A stretch of DNA of 17,391 nucleotides from Candidatus Latescibacterota bacterium (GTDB taxonomy: Bacteria; Krumholzibacteriota; Krumholzibacteriia; Krumholzibacteriales; WJIX01), in assembly GCA_030643145.1 (NCBI GenBank), contig DAOWMJ010000012.1, positions 1 to 17,391 of the forward strand, read 5' to 3'. Under the pieces are notes generated by a model. That model was not told the origin of the DNA, did not search any database, and worked only from the letters and a program-made list of their open reading frames with translations. Positions 1-7,500 of the stretch are shown one piece after another (positions within the stretch are counted from its first letter, which is position 1; each line of letters opens with the position of its first letter). Position numbers and translations under genes: made by a program.

Positions 1-434
1 ATTACCAGCAGCTCCCTCGCCATAATACCGCCGGCCGATTCTTCGTCAAATTTCAAAAGGCCCACAATATCTCTGTAATCTTCCCGGCTTACCTTTTCAA
101 GCACAATAGGGATCTTCTCGGATGGCATAAGATTAATCGTGTCGGCGGCGTCATCACTCGCCATTTGATTCACGATAAGGGCGATAAACTCGGGCTCGAG
201 TTCTTCGAGGAATTCTCTGCCTATTCCTTCATCAAGAACTGGAAAGATTTCCGCGGCCGTATCTGAATCAATCGACTTGAAAAAGAGCAGCCTAAGCTCC
301 CTGTCAAGCCCCGTAATAACTTCAGCTATATCAGGAGACTTTAAACCCTCAAGAATATCGGGCGCGAAGGTATAATCACCCAATTTATTGAGATTGGAAA
401 TATATTCGATCTTTTGTTCAACATTTTCTCTCAT
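1..434 (-). CDS. mgtE: Magnesium transporter MgtE, N-terminal part (truncated by window edge)
   Basis: The first 144 residues of a protein that continues past the left edge of the window. The visible part matches the cytosolic MgtE N domain, an alpha-superhelix preceding the CBS pair and the Mg2+ channel domain in this family. Supporting signs are the helical repeat pattern with DDAADTINLMP and, at about residues 130-140, FDEESAGGIM, which corresponds to the family's SAGG(I/L)M signature at the end of the N domain. In known MgtE proteins this domain senses intracellular Mg2+ and closes the channel. The ATG at 434 has GGAG about 8 bases upstream. A promoter candidate lies just upstream (475-502), so the gene may be transcribed separately from the DUF502 gene that ends 86 bases before it. 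CBS and transmembrane parts are not visible, so transport function is inferred from the N domain alone. Confidence 0.85.
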   Translation of the reverse strand, partial: MRENVEQKIEYISNLNKLGDYTFAPDILEGLKSPDIAEVITGLDRELRLLFFKSIDSDTAAEIFPVLDEGIGREFLEELEPEFIALIVNQMASDDAADTINLMPSEKIPIVLEKVSREDYRDIVGLLKFDEESAGGIMARELLV

Positions 435-474
435 AGCTCTCCACAAAATTCGCAAGATGGCTTCAAAAAGTTGA

Positions 475-502
475 AGGTTACCACAGGCAGATTTAAAGTC
501 AA
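475..502 (-). promoter_or_regulatory. Candidate sigma-70 promoter for mgtE
   Basis: On the minus strand, TTGACT (502-497) is followed after 16 bases by TAACCT (480-475). The -35 box is good and the -10 box only moderate. A short dyad, CTTCAA-N4-TTGAAG (461-476), overlaps the -10 end and the expected transcript start. The leader to the ATG would be about 35 bases, too short for an M-box type Mg2+ riboswitch. Confidence 0.4.
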
Positions 503-520
503 GTAGGATTTCCCGCTAGC

Positions 521-1162
521 TTACTTATTCTTTTTGGTTTTACCCACCCAGCCGGGTAGAATAATTGTTTCGCCCCCGGGAAAATACGGTTTAACGGCCC
601 CCCCGGAAATTACCATTTTCAATGCTTCTTCAATGGAACAATCAAGCTCTATCGCTTCCTCGGCGGGAACAATCAGGAAAAACCCGGATGTAGGATTGGG
701 TGTGGTTGGAAGGAAAACACTAAGAAAATCTCTTTTTTCTCCATCCTCGGCCTGAAATTTTGAATCGGCAGTAACAAATCCCACAGCAAAGGTGCCGGCG
801 AGAGGATACTGAATCATAACAGCCTTCTTGAAAACAGTTCTTTCCCGGCGTAAAAAGACCTCGCTGAGTTGTTTTACGGCAATATACATACGGCTAATAA
901 GGGGAATTCGAGAAACGACTGTGTCAAGCCATCCAATCACTCTTCTGCCGATAAGGTTCCCGCCAAACACCCCTGTCAGAAAAATAATCACCAGAACGCC
1001 AAGAAATCCAAGCCCCGGGAAATCAATAAAGGGATATTTCTCAACAATAGGGTTAAGAATATTATCAACAGAATTAAAAAATTGAAAAAACAACCAACCT
1101 GTAACCAAGATTGGAAGAAGAATTAACAAACCGGTTAGAAACCTCCGCCTGAGCCAACTCAT
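521..1162 (-). CDS. DUF502 family membrane protein
   Basis: A 213-residue protein of the DUF502 family, whose function is not established. Two hydrophobic segments (about residues 8-30 and 50-70) frame a short loop. They are followed by the family's IPLISRMYIAVKQ stretch (about 86-98) and a soluble beta-rich C-terminal half ending in a basic tail. I start it at the ATG at 1162 (MSWLRRRF...), which has AGAAAGGA about 8 bases upstream. An in-frame TTG at 1189 would add nine residues but lacks a comparable ribosome-binding site and would almost touch the upstream stop. It lies 30 bases after the CBS-domain gene and probably shares its transcript. Family assignment is confident; function is unknown. 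Confidence 0.85.
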   Translation of the reverse strand: MSWLRRRFLTGLLILLPILVTGWLFFQFFNSVDNILNPIVEKYPFIDFPGLGFLGVLVIIFLTGVFGGNLIGRRVIGWLDTVVSRIPLISRMYIAVKQLSEVFLRRERTVFKKAVMIQYPLAGTFAVGFVTADSKFQAEDGEKRDFLSVFLPTTPNPTSGFFLIVPAEEAIELDCSIEEALKMVISGGAVKPYFPGGETIILPGWVGKTKKNK

Positions 1163-1192
1163 CAGAATAATCCTTTCTCCAGATAACAAATT

Positions 1193-2443
1193 CTATTCAT
1201 TTTCATTCCCGTCACCGGCGCTCCCTTTCAAAAACTGAATTTGGACATCGATGATCCGCTGTCCCTCAAGACAATCAATTTTGAAACGCAGGTCTTTATA
1301 GTCAATTTCTTCCATCTCAATCGGCACTCTTCCTAACAAGGCGTAAAGGAATCCTCCAAGAGTATCCGCCTCTTCGGAAGGAATAGCTGTTTTCAACGCT
1401 TCATTTAGATCATTGATACTTATTCTTCCCTTTACGGAATATCCCCCAGTGGAAAGCTTCCGGAGCAGAGGCCCTTCATTGTCATCTTCATCCCTTATTT
1501 CTCCCACTATTTCTTCCAGAATATCTTCAAGGGTTACGATTCCGGAGGTTCCTCCATATTCATCGACAACTATCGCCATATGTTTCTTCTGAAGTTTGAA
1601 TTCCCTGAGTAAATCATCAATCCTCTTCCCTTCAGGGACATAATAAGTCTCTCTCAAAATTCTTTTGATTTCGAAATCATCTTCATCTCTCAAGACAAAC
1701 GCAAGGTCTTTCACAAAAAGAATACCAATAATATTGTCCACACTTCCTTCATAAACAGGCACCCTCGAATTGCCCGCTTCAGATACCATCTTGCGGATTT
1801 CATCAAGCTCAGTGTGACTTTCAAGAGCAAAAATATCTATTCTGGGAACCATTACTTCCCTGACCCTCTTCTCTCCGAATTTAACGATACTGTGAACGAG
1901 CCGACTTCCGTTTTCCTTGATAAATCCCTCTTTATCCTCATCGGAATCGGGAAAAAGAAACAATAGAGAAGCAAATTCCTCTGAAAGACGCGGAAATACC
2001 TCTGTAACAAATCTCAGAAAAAATAATGTTACCGGTTTGAATAAAAAATAAACTGGAAGCAATATGCAGGAAAGAGAAAAGGCGATTCTGACCGGACTAA
2101 TACTCGCAAGCCCCGCGGCCGAGATTGATACCGCAATTAGAAGGAAAATCAGAACAATTACTAATAAATACGGCGACGCGGGAAATATATTCCCGGCTAT
2201 TTCCGGAAGCATAGATGAATATACCACTACCATTATAATTTCTATCGATATTAAAGCCGTAATCAAATGCAATCTTCCCCTATGAAGTATCCGGAAACAA
2301 GCGTCCCCTCTACCCTCTCTGGAAAAGAGCTTTTCCTCACTAATCCTTGACACAATAGTGAAAGAAACAATCCCGCCCGTTATCAAAAGCTGGAAGAGGA
2401 GAAAAAAAATAAATCCCAGAGACGATTTCATAATAGCCTGCAT
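1193..2443 (-). CDS. CorC/HlyC-type membrane protein with CBS pair
   Basis: A 416-residue integral membrane protein of the CNNM/CorC type. Hydrophobic segments at about residues 8-32, 58-78, 92-115 and 120-146 form the membrane part. A CBS pair follows (about 197-250 and 262-315), then a C-terminal CorC_HlyC domain (about 330-405). Recognisable motifs are REVMVPRIDIFAL, SRVPVYEGSVDNIIGI, the adenosine-site-like VVDEYGGTSGIVTLEDILEEIVGEI, and TLGGF. Family members are implicated in Mg2+/Co2+ efflux or homeostasis. The N-terminal membrane region is not obviously a standard DUF21 domain, so ion transport is inference. The ATG at 2443 has GGAGCAAGG upstream; a second ATG five codons in is less likely. 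It follows ybeY by 35 bases, the usual place for a CorC-like gene in the phoH-ybeY neighbourhood. An mgtE gene lies two genes downstream, a suggestive but unproven Mg2+ link. Confidence 0.87.
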   Translation of the reverse strand: MQAIMKSSLGFIFFLLFQLLITGGIVSFTIVSRISEEKLFSREGRGDACFRILHRGRLHLITALISIEIIMVVVYSSMLPEIAGNIFPASPYLLVIVLIFLLIAVSISAAGLASISPVRIAFSLSCILLPVYFLFKPVTLFFLRFVTEVFPRLSEEFASLLFLFPDSDEDKEGFIKENGSRLVHSIVKFGEKRVREVMVPRIDIFALESHTELDEIRKMVSEAGNSRVPVYEGSVDNIIGILFVKDLAFVLRDEDDFEIKRILRETYYVPEGKRIDDLLREFKLQKKHMAIVVDEYGGTSGIVTLEDILEEIVGEIRDEDDNEGPLLRKLSTGGYSVKGRISINDLNEALKTAIPSEEADTLGGFLYALLGRVPIEMEEIDYKDLRFKIDCLEGQRIIDVQIQFLKGSAGDGNENE

Positions 2444-2478
2444 AACGAACCTTGCTCCATTTTTTTATAAAAGGACAA

Positions 2479-2946
2479 TCAGATAAAAAGTTTGTCTACT
2501 TCTTCCCTGTCAAAGTAAGAAAGAAGAAAATTTATCTCAGCCTTTTCCATTTCTTCAGCTTTCTCAGCATCGGAATGAGAATAACCAAGCAAATGGAATA
2601 TACCATGTACAACAAGTCTAATCATATAAATTTCGGAAGAAACCCCGCGATACCGTGCGCTCTTACACAAAGAACGCCAGCAGAGAACTATCTCACCCAG
2701 CAGGGTTAAATCTCCCTCTGAAAATTTATCGTCATCGGAATACGGAAAAGTAAGGATCTCCGCCGGCCCCCTTCTCTTTTTGTATCTCCTATTGAACAAC
2801 GCCATCTTTCTTTCACCAATAAGAATTACATTCAAGCATTTGCCGGTGGAGAGAATATCGCTCGATAGATCTTTAAGAAGAGGGGCTAACCTGAAAAATT
2901 CACTTTGTCCTATTACTCCCGGGTGGCTCAACATTCTTATTTTCAT
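2479..2946 (-). CDS. ybeY: Endoribonuclease YbeY (divergent)
   Basis: A 155-residue single-domain metalloprotein of the YbeY (UPF0054) family. In characterised bacteria it is needed for 16S rRNA 3'-end maturation and 70S ribosome quality control. The metal-binding signature is visible as HGIFHLLGYSH with histidines 114, 118 and 124, matching the family H-x3-H-x5-H arrangement. Upstream, NRRYKKRRGPAEILTFPY (52-69) corresponds to the conserved N-x2-YR...TDVLSFP block. Three usual residues differ: YR is YK (K56), TD is AE, and GYDH is GYSH. The ATG at 2946 has GGAGGG about 9 bases upstream. The gene overlaps the end of the HD phosphohydrolase by 47 bases, implying translational coupling. The order phoH, 7TM-HD, ybeY is widely conserved and supports the call despite the substitutions. 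Confidence 0.88.
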   Translation of the reverse strand: MKIRMLSHPGVIGQSEFFRLAPLLKDLSSDILSTGKCLNVILIGERKMALFNRRYKKRRGPAEILTFPYSDDDKFSEGDLTLLGEIVLCWRSLCKSARYRGVSSEIYMIRLVVHGIFHLLGYSHSDAEKAEEMEKAEINFLLSYFDREEVDKLFI

Positions 2947-5191
2947 TTTTTTCTATTCCCTCCTTCTCCTCCTTCTCCTGTCCGGGATAAGCGAGCCGTT
3001 TATGAAAAGTGGCAGTTAATAATTTAATAAATCTCTCCTTTATAAGAGCAATATCATTCATCGTCAACCCGCTGTGATCGAGCTGAGCTCCATACATTCT
3101 CTCTTCAAATACTTTATCAACAATTGCAGTTATCCTCGGGGCTGTAGGTTCTTCAAGAGATCTTACAGCCGCCTCTGAAGAATCCGCGAGCATTATCAGC
3201 GCGTTTTCCTTGCTATGAGGTTTTGGGCCTTGATACCTGAAATCATCAATGTTCACACCATCATTAGAGTCATATTCAAGGGCCTTGTTATAGAAATATG
3301 ACATAACTCCTGTTCCATGATGTTCCCGTATAGCATCAATAATTATCCGCGGCAATTTCTCGTTTTTCGCGAGTTGAACTCCCTCTTTAACATGTGAAGC
3401 TAAAACCAGAGCGCTCATTGAAGGAGTAAGTTTTTCGTGTTTGCTTATCGTTTCCCCTTTGTTCTCGTAAAAATATTCCGGTTTCGCTAATTTTCCAATA
3501 TCATGGTAATAAGCTGCCACTCTTGCCAGAAGGCCATTGGCGCCGACATCATCCGCGACCCCCTCAACCATTGTGGCTACCATCATTGAATGATGATATG
3601 TCCCGGGTGTCTCAATAATCATCCTTTTCATAAGGGGACGATTAAGGTCGCTTAACTCCATAAGTGTAAAATCTGTTGTAATATCAAAGATCGATTCAAA
3701 GAACGGCATAAGAAACATTGCAAGAATTGTACTGACAAGACTGCTCGTAATACCGAACAGCATATTATACAAAAATGGTTGAGATTCAAGGTCGTTGGAC
3801 AAACCGATACAGGTAGCGCTTATGATATAAGCCATGGAAACATAAATAAATATTTTGTAAAAGTTCTTCCTTTCCCTGAGATGAGTCATGCTGATAATCG
3901 CCGCGGCTCCGGCGAAGAGGGAAGTAAGTATCGAACTTACAGGTAAGTCGGTATGAGTAGCAAGCATCAATACGGCAAAAAGTGTAAATAGTAAAGCGGT
4001 GATATTTCCAAAAAAAGCGGTGATTATAAGGGGCACAAAAGCAATGGGTATGGCAAAATAATTAAGCTGCGGAATATTTAGTATGATTGAAACTGAAAAC
4101 AGATAAAAAATAAGAATAATAAATCCCATCGTTAATTTCCCGGGGTCGGTGAACATGCCCGGAGCAAAACGATAGAGAGAAAACCCAAAAATAGCCAGCA
4201 GAGCGGCTATACTGAGAAGTTTGCCCAGAAAAAGAAGTTCTTTGTCAATGATTGAAGTATCCAGTTCAATCCTGACTCTTTCGCTCTCCAGCATCTTTAA
4301 TATATCGATCTGTTTTTTTGTTATTTTATCATGTTTTGAAATAATTCTCTGGTTCTTTGATATCCTGAATGATTTTGGTATACTTTCGATTTTAGCGTTG
4401 CGGCGGAACCTGGTTTCATCTCTGTCAAAAATCAAATTAGGTTCCAGAAAAGATCTTGTAATATTGTAAAAAGGAGCGATCAGTTCGCTGTCCTTTCCAA
4501 AAATAGTCTTTGCTTTATCGAGGATCAGCCCTTCCAATTGAGCCTGGCTTATGAGGGAAGTGGCGGGCCTCAGTTTTTCTGATTCACCTGAAATAACAGT
4601 GATACTAAAATAATTTCTTCTTCTAAGTGGAGAGGCGTCATTAATTACCCCCTTTTCCAATAATGACTTTATCAAACCCACACTTTTCCGTTTGAAAATA
4701 TCCCTTATTTTTTTGTTCATCAATCTTTCCAGCAGGTTTTCATTGATTCCGGGAAAAACCCTTTTTACAAATTCGTGACGATCCTCTACCGTAAGGGTAT
4801 CATTTTGAGCTACAGCATTCAGCTGCTCATAAAACTTCATCAGATCATCCGTCAGACGAGTTTCCATCTTTTGCTTTCCCCTGTAAACGGGAGGGCAATT
4901 CATGACAGCCTTCGCTTTATTACTTTCAATCTCGCTTTCAGTAAAAGGAACGGAAAAAGAAAACGGAGCTATAACGTCAGCGTCAGCAATATCCCCATCC
5001 CTATACCTAATCTCTCTTGATTGTTTAGTCGGAGGAAAAAGAAAAATAGAAATAGCAAGAAAAATAACAGCCAGTATCACGGAAAGTTTTTTCCAGTCAG
5101 TAAAAAATTTGGTAATGGCATCGATCCTGAGAAACCCTTTTATACCGCGATTTCTGTCTCCCTTTACTCCATTTGTTTTCTTTTCAGCCAT
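2900..5191 (-). CDS. 7TM-HD family phosphohydrolase (PgpH/YqfF-like)
   Basis: A 763-residue membrane phosphohydrolase of the 7TMR-HD family; the characterised member PgpH of Listeria degrades c-di-AMP. One membrane helix (about 35-53) leads into a large extracytoplasmic 7TMR-HDED region (about 60-330). A multi-helix membrane domain follows (about 330-520), then a cytoplasmic HD domain (about 525-700). HD ligands are visible: YHHSMM (H533, H534), YYHDIGK (H563, D564) and a later LADSSEA. The C-terminal tail is charged and low-complexity. I start at the ATG at 5191, one base after the phoH stop, with GGGAG about 7 bases upstream. An ATG at 5236 would add 15 residues overlapping phoH and also has a weak site. 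The gene overlaps ybeY at its 3' end. c-di-AMP hydrolysis is inferred from the family, not shown by the sequence. Confidence 0.9.
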   Translation of the reverse strand: MAEKKTNGVKGDRNRGIKGFLRIDAITKFFTDWKKLSVILAVIFLAISIFLFPPTKQSREIRYRDGDIADADVIAPFSFSVPFTESEIESNKAKAVMNCPPVYRGKQKMETRLTDDLMKFYEQLNAVAQNDTLTVEDRHEFVKRVFPGINENLLERLMNKKIRDIFKRKSVGLIKSLLEKGVINDASPLRRRNYFSITVISGESEKLRPATSLISQAQLEGLILDKAKTIFGKDSELIAPFYNITRSFLEPNLIFDRDETRFRRNAKIESIPKSFRISKNQRIISKHDKITKKQIDILKMLESERVRIELDTSIIDKELLFLGKLLSIAALLAIFGFSLYRFAPGMFTDPGKLTMGFIILIFYLFSVSIILNIPQLNYFAIPIAFVPLIITAFFGNITALLFTLFAVLMLATHTDLPVSSILTSLFAGAAAIISMTHLRERKNFYKIFIYVSMAYIISATCIGLSNDLESQPFLYNMLFGITSSLVSTILAMFLMPFFESIFDITTDFTLMELSDLNRPLMKRMIIETPGTYHHSMMVATMVEGVADDVGANGLLARVAAYYHDIGKLAKPEYFYENKGETISKHEKLTPSMSALVLASHVKEGVQLAKNEKLPRIIIDAIREHHGTGVMSYFYNKALEYDSNDGVNIDDFRYQGPKPHSKENALIMLADSSEAAVRSLEEPTAPRITAIVDKVFEERMYGAQLDHSGLTMNDIALIKERFIKLLTATFHKRLAYPGQEKEEKEGIEKNENKNVEPPGSNRTK

Positions 5192-5192
5192 T

Positions 5193-6230
5193 TCATTCTC
5201 CCGTTTCAGAACCCGCATTGCCATTCTCAGGTTCATTTCTTCCTGAATCGGCGGTATCCCTTTTCAAACTTAATTCTGCTCTTCCGGATTCAATCATACT
5301 AAAAGCACTTATTATTCTTCTCACCAAACTATGCCGGACAACATCTTCTTCGCTGAAAAAGACAAATTTCACTCCTTCAATTCCATCAAGAATCGTCTTG
5401 ACAATTACAAGTCCTGAATTTGAGGAATTCGCCAGATCAATCTGGGTTATATCACCGTTAACTATCGCCTTTGAATTCACACCAAGCCTTGTCAGAAACA
5501 TTTTCATCTGCATAACGGTAGTGTTTTGGGCTTCATCAAGTATTACAAAAGCATTCTCAAAAGTTCTCCCCCTCATATAGGCAAGGGGCGCTATTTCGAT
5601 GATACCATTATCGATCATATGCTGCATCTTTTGTTTACCTATCATGTAACTAAAAGAATCAAATATCGGTCTTAAATATGGATCGATCTTTTCCTGTAAA
5701 TCCCCGGGAAGGAAACCGAGACTCTCACCAGTTTCAACAACCGGCCTGGAAACAAATATCGTTTCTATTTCCCCTCTTTTTAAAGCCGCGAGCGCGGAAG
5801 CAATCGCCAGAAAGGTTTTTCCTGTTCCAGCCGGACCGATCGCGAAAACGATATCAAACTTTTCAATCGCGTCAACATATTTCTTCTGTAATATACTTCT
5901 TGGCGCGATCCCCTTTCTTCTCCTTGAAGAATAAAAAACTGTTGATTTTTCCAGTTCTTTCATTCTGACAGATACCTCTTTGCCGCCGCTAATAACATCG
6001 AGTACATCCCGCCTGGAGAGCTTCCGCTCATTCTCAACCAAACTGATAAGTGTTTCGAAAATATCGGTTAACCTGTCAATCTGCTCACTATCCCCCGTTA
6101 AAGTAATCTCCCCCCCCCGCACAATAATACTACGGGGAAAACTCTTATCCAGAAGCCGGAGATTGACATCATTTACTCCCAACAAATCAATCATATCAAT
6201 GCCGTCAACCGAAAAAACCCGTTTTTTCAT
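5193..6230 (-). CDS. phoH: PhoH family ATPase (YbeZ-like)
   Basis: A 345-residue cytoplasmic PhoH-like NTPase, the usual partner of YbeY in RNA metabolism. It has a short KH-like N-terminal region (about 1-65), a linker, and the PhoH P-loop domain (about 105-320). Walker A is GPAGTGKT (132-139), Walker B is FVILDEAQ (228-235), and SRPVVETGESLGFLPGD is typical of the family. I choose the ATG at 6230 because MKKRVFSVDGIDMIDLLGVND aligns with the usual PhoH start. It is preceded by a G-rich AAAAAAGGG directly against the codon, so the ribosome-binding site is not clean. A TTG at 6278 would add 16 residues, also without a good site. A run of nine G on the coding strand (6118-6110) lies in the VRGGEI codons. 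The gene leads the phoH-HD-ybeY-CBS-DUF502 run. Confidence 0.92.
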   Translation of the reverse strand: MKKRVFSVDGIDMIDLLGVNDVNLRLLDKSFPRSIIVRGGEITLTGDSEQIDRLTDIFETLISLVENERKLSRRDVLDVISGGKEVSVRMKELEKSTVFYSSRRRKGIAPRSILQKKYVDAIEKFDIVFAIGPAGTGKTFLAIASALAALKRGEIETIFVSRPVVETGESLGFLPGDLQEKIDPYLRPIFDSFSYMIGKQKMQHMIDNGIIEIAPLAYMRGRTFENAFVILDEAQNTTVMQMKMFLTRLGVNSKAIVNGDITQIDLANSSNSGLVIVKTILDGIEGVKFVFFSEEDVVRHSLVRRIISAFSMIESGRAELSLKRDTADSGRNEPENGNAGSETGE

Positions 6231-6306
6231 CCCTTTTTTCAAACTTGCGCCCCTATTAACAGAAAACTCCCAGCTCAATAATAGTGAACCAAGAGTTAGT
6301 TACAAT

Positions 6307-6335
6307 TATTTAATAAGTGTATTCTTTTCACTCAA
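6307..6335 (-). promoter_or_regulatory. Weak promoter candidate upstream of phoH
   Basis: On the minus strand, TTGAGT (6335-6330, overlapping the stop of the LysM lipoprotein) is followed after 17 bases by TAAATA (6312-6307). The -10 match is poor. The short gap also allows read-through from the lipoprotein gene. Confidence 0.25.
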
Positions 6336-7047
6336 TTGCGGTTTTTTCCCTTGGGATAACAAATTCCTGCTCAGGGAAGATTAAATCAGGATTTTCAATT
6401 CTATCCCTGTTTGCTTCATAAATCATGGGCCATTTACGATAATCACCGTAAATTTCCCAATAACCGGCAATCTTGGATAACCACTCATCACTGGCAACCA
6501 TATGTTTCCTTGGCCACTCTCTAGGTATATCAAGTGTCCATCCGGCAAGAACCCAATCAGGATCTTCAATTAAGTCATAGTTTCGTCTCCAGATCCTTGT
6601 CCACTTCAAGGGATCACCATAAATCTCCTCATAGGAAGCAAGAGTCCATAAACACTCTCCATACTTTAATTCCCATTTCTTTGGAAGAGCAACAAGCTTT
6701 TCCAATTGCTTCGTGTATTCCTCAAATTGAACACTTAGTCTTGAGTACTGGCTCCGCTTTTCCCTCAATTCCGTCTTCATCCTCTTAATATTTTCTCTGT
6801 TTTCAGTAGTTTGATTTGTAGCGATTTCTACTCTATCCTGGAGCCGTATAAACTCTTCTGAGAGTTGTTCGCAATACTCTTCCCTGTCCTTTTTGGAGAG
6901 TTTTTGATATTCACCCTCTTCTTCATAATATTCGCCTTTGGTAATATCTATCGGCCTTGGTTGATAATTACTACACCCTGTACCGACAAGAACCGTAAAT
7001 AAAATTGGCAATGTAATGAACGCGCTGAACATCTTTCCATTCAACAT
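6328..7047 (-). CDS. Lipoprotein with coiled coil and two degenerate LysM modules
   Basis: A 239-residue predicted lipoprotein. A hydrophobic signal (residues 6-23) ends at a lipobox-like VGTGC with C25 as acylation site; glycine rather than leucine at -3 is unusual. A charged coiled coil follows (about 50-120). Then come two copies of a LysM-like module, about 128-177 and 185-234. Each contains EIYGD..KW..I followed by a DP/NPD turn and ends in (D/V)IPRE, the pattern of LysM domains of the form YGD-x2-KW-x-(R/M)I. This suggests a peptidoglycan-binding anchor in the periplasm. I start at the ATG at 7047, with GGGAG about 8 bases upstream; a TTG at 7062 lies before that site. It follows the 96-residue lipoprotein gene by 29 bases and probably shares its promoter. 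I do not recognise a named family. Confidence 0.75.
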   Translation of the reverse strand: MLNGKMFSAFITLPILFTVLVGTGCSNYQPRPIDITKGEYYEEEGEYQKLSKKDREEYCEQLSEEFIRLQDRVEIATNQTTENRENIKRMKTELREKRSQYSRLSVQFEEYTKQLEKLVALPKKWELKYGECLWTLASYEEIYGDPLKWTRIWRRNYDLIEDPDWVLAGWTLDIPREWPRKHMVASDEWLSKIAGYWEIYGDYRKWPMIYEANRDRIENPDLIFPEQEFVIPREKTAIE

Positions 7048-7076
7048 AAACAACTCCCTCAATTTCCATTCCCCTT

Positions 7077-7367
7077 CTATTCCCGACCGCTGCCCTTCTT
7101 CAACTCGTGAATTCTTTTTTCAAGTTTATCCGGCTTTCCCTCAATCTTCGATATCTGCTGATCAATCTTTTCCAGATCCTTTTCAATTTTACCCACTTCT
7201 TTCCCGGTTTTGGCAACATCTTCCTCATGTGTAACAAGATCAAGCCTTGTTTCATCAAGGGTTACAAGATCTGTTTCACAATAGGGAGCCGGGCCGCAGG
7301 AAAAAATTGAAACCAAAGAGGAAGAAACCAATATAATAAGCAGTAATCCTTTAATAATCTGTTTCAT
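7077..7367 (-). CDS. Small coiled-coil lipoprotein
   Basis: A 96-residue protein with a basic start (MKQIIKG), a hydrophobic core, and a lipobox-like IFSC with C24 as candidate acylation site. Residue 30 is a second cysteine. From about residue 45 to 90 it is rich in Lys, Glu and Asp with regularly spaced Ile, Leu and Val, as in a coiled coil, and resembles a Braun-type lipoprotein in general plan. It lacks the C-terminal lysine used for covalent peptidoglycan attachment in E. coli Lpp, ending in GSGRE. The ATG at 7367 is preceded by AGGAGGAAAG. It is first in a two-gene lipoprotein unit with its own promoter. The family is not recognised; a structural envelope role is inference. Confidence 0.7.
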   Translation of the reverse strand: MKQIIKGLLLIILVSSSLVSIFSCGPAPYCETDLVTLDETRLDLVTHEEDVAKTGKEVGKIEKDLEKIDQQISKIEGKPDKLEKRIHELKKGSGRE

Positions 7368-7413
7368 AACTTGCTTTCCTCCTTTTGGTTATTCAAGCAC
7401 GCAAATCAAGATT

Positions 7414-7442
7414 ACATTAATATTGAATCAAGCTATTGTCAA
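7414..7442 (-). promoter_or_regulatory. Promoter of the lipoprotein pair
   Basis: On the minus strand, a perfect TTGACA (7442-7437) is followed after 17 bases by TAATGT (7419-7414), keeping the TA and final T of the -10 consensus. The expected start near 7407 gives a leader of about 40 bases ending in an AGGAGG ribosome-binding site. This is one of the strongest promoter matches in the window. Confidence 0.65.
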
Positions 7443-7474
7443 GCAAAAACCACCTTACCAGAATCTATTTCTGC

Positions 7475-7496
7475 AAAAGCCGTGCCGGAATCTTTT
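7475..7496 (-). terminator. Possible weak terminator after aspS
   Basis: Just past the aspS stop, AAAAG and CTTTT (7496-7492 and 7479-7475) can pair around an inner CCG-GCA-CGG hairpin, with ATT bulged. The 3' arm doubles as a short U-tract. The structure is small and asymmetric, but it lies between a gene end and a strong promoter. Confidence 0.25.
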
Positions 7497-7500
7497 CTAA

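Noticed and set aside
435..520. Mg2+ riboswitch (M-box or ykkC-like) before mgtE
   Set aside because: The gap is only 86 bases and includes the promoter candidate; there is no terminator hairpin or conserved riboswitch core.
534..1126. Several plus-strand reading frames opposite the DUF502 gene, and similar frames opposite most other genes
   Set aside because: They are antisense to well-recognised minus-strand genes, have low-complexity or implausible composition, lack ribosome-binding sites and match no family I know.
5173..5580. A 135-residue plus-strand frame opposite phoH and the HD gene
   Set aside because: It mirrors conserved phoH codons, including the overlap zone, and has no coding features of its own.
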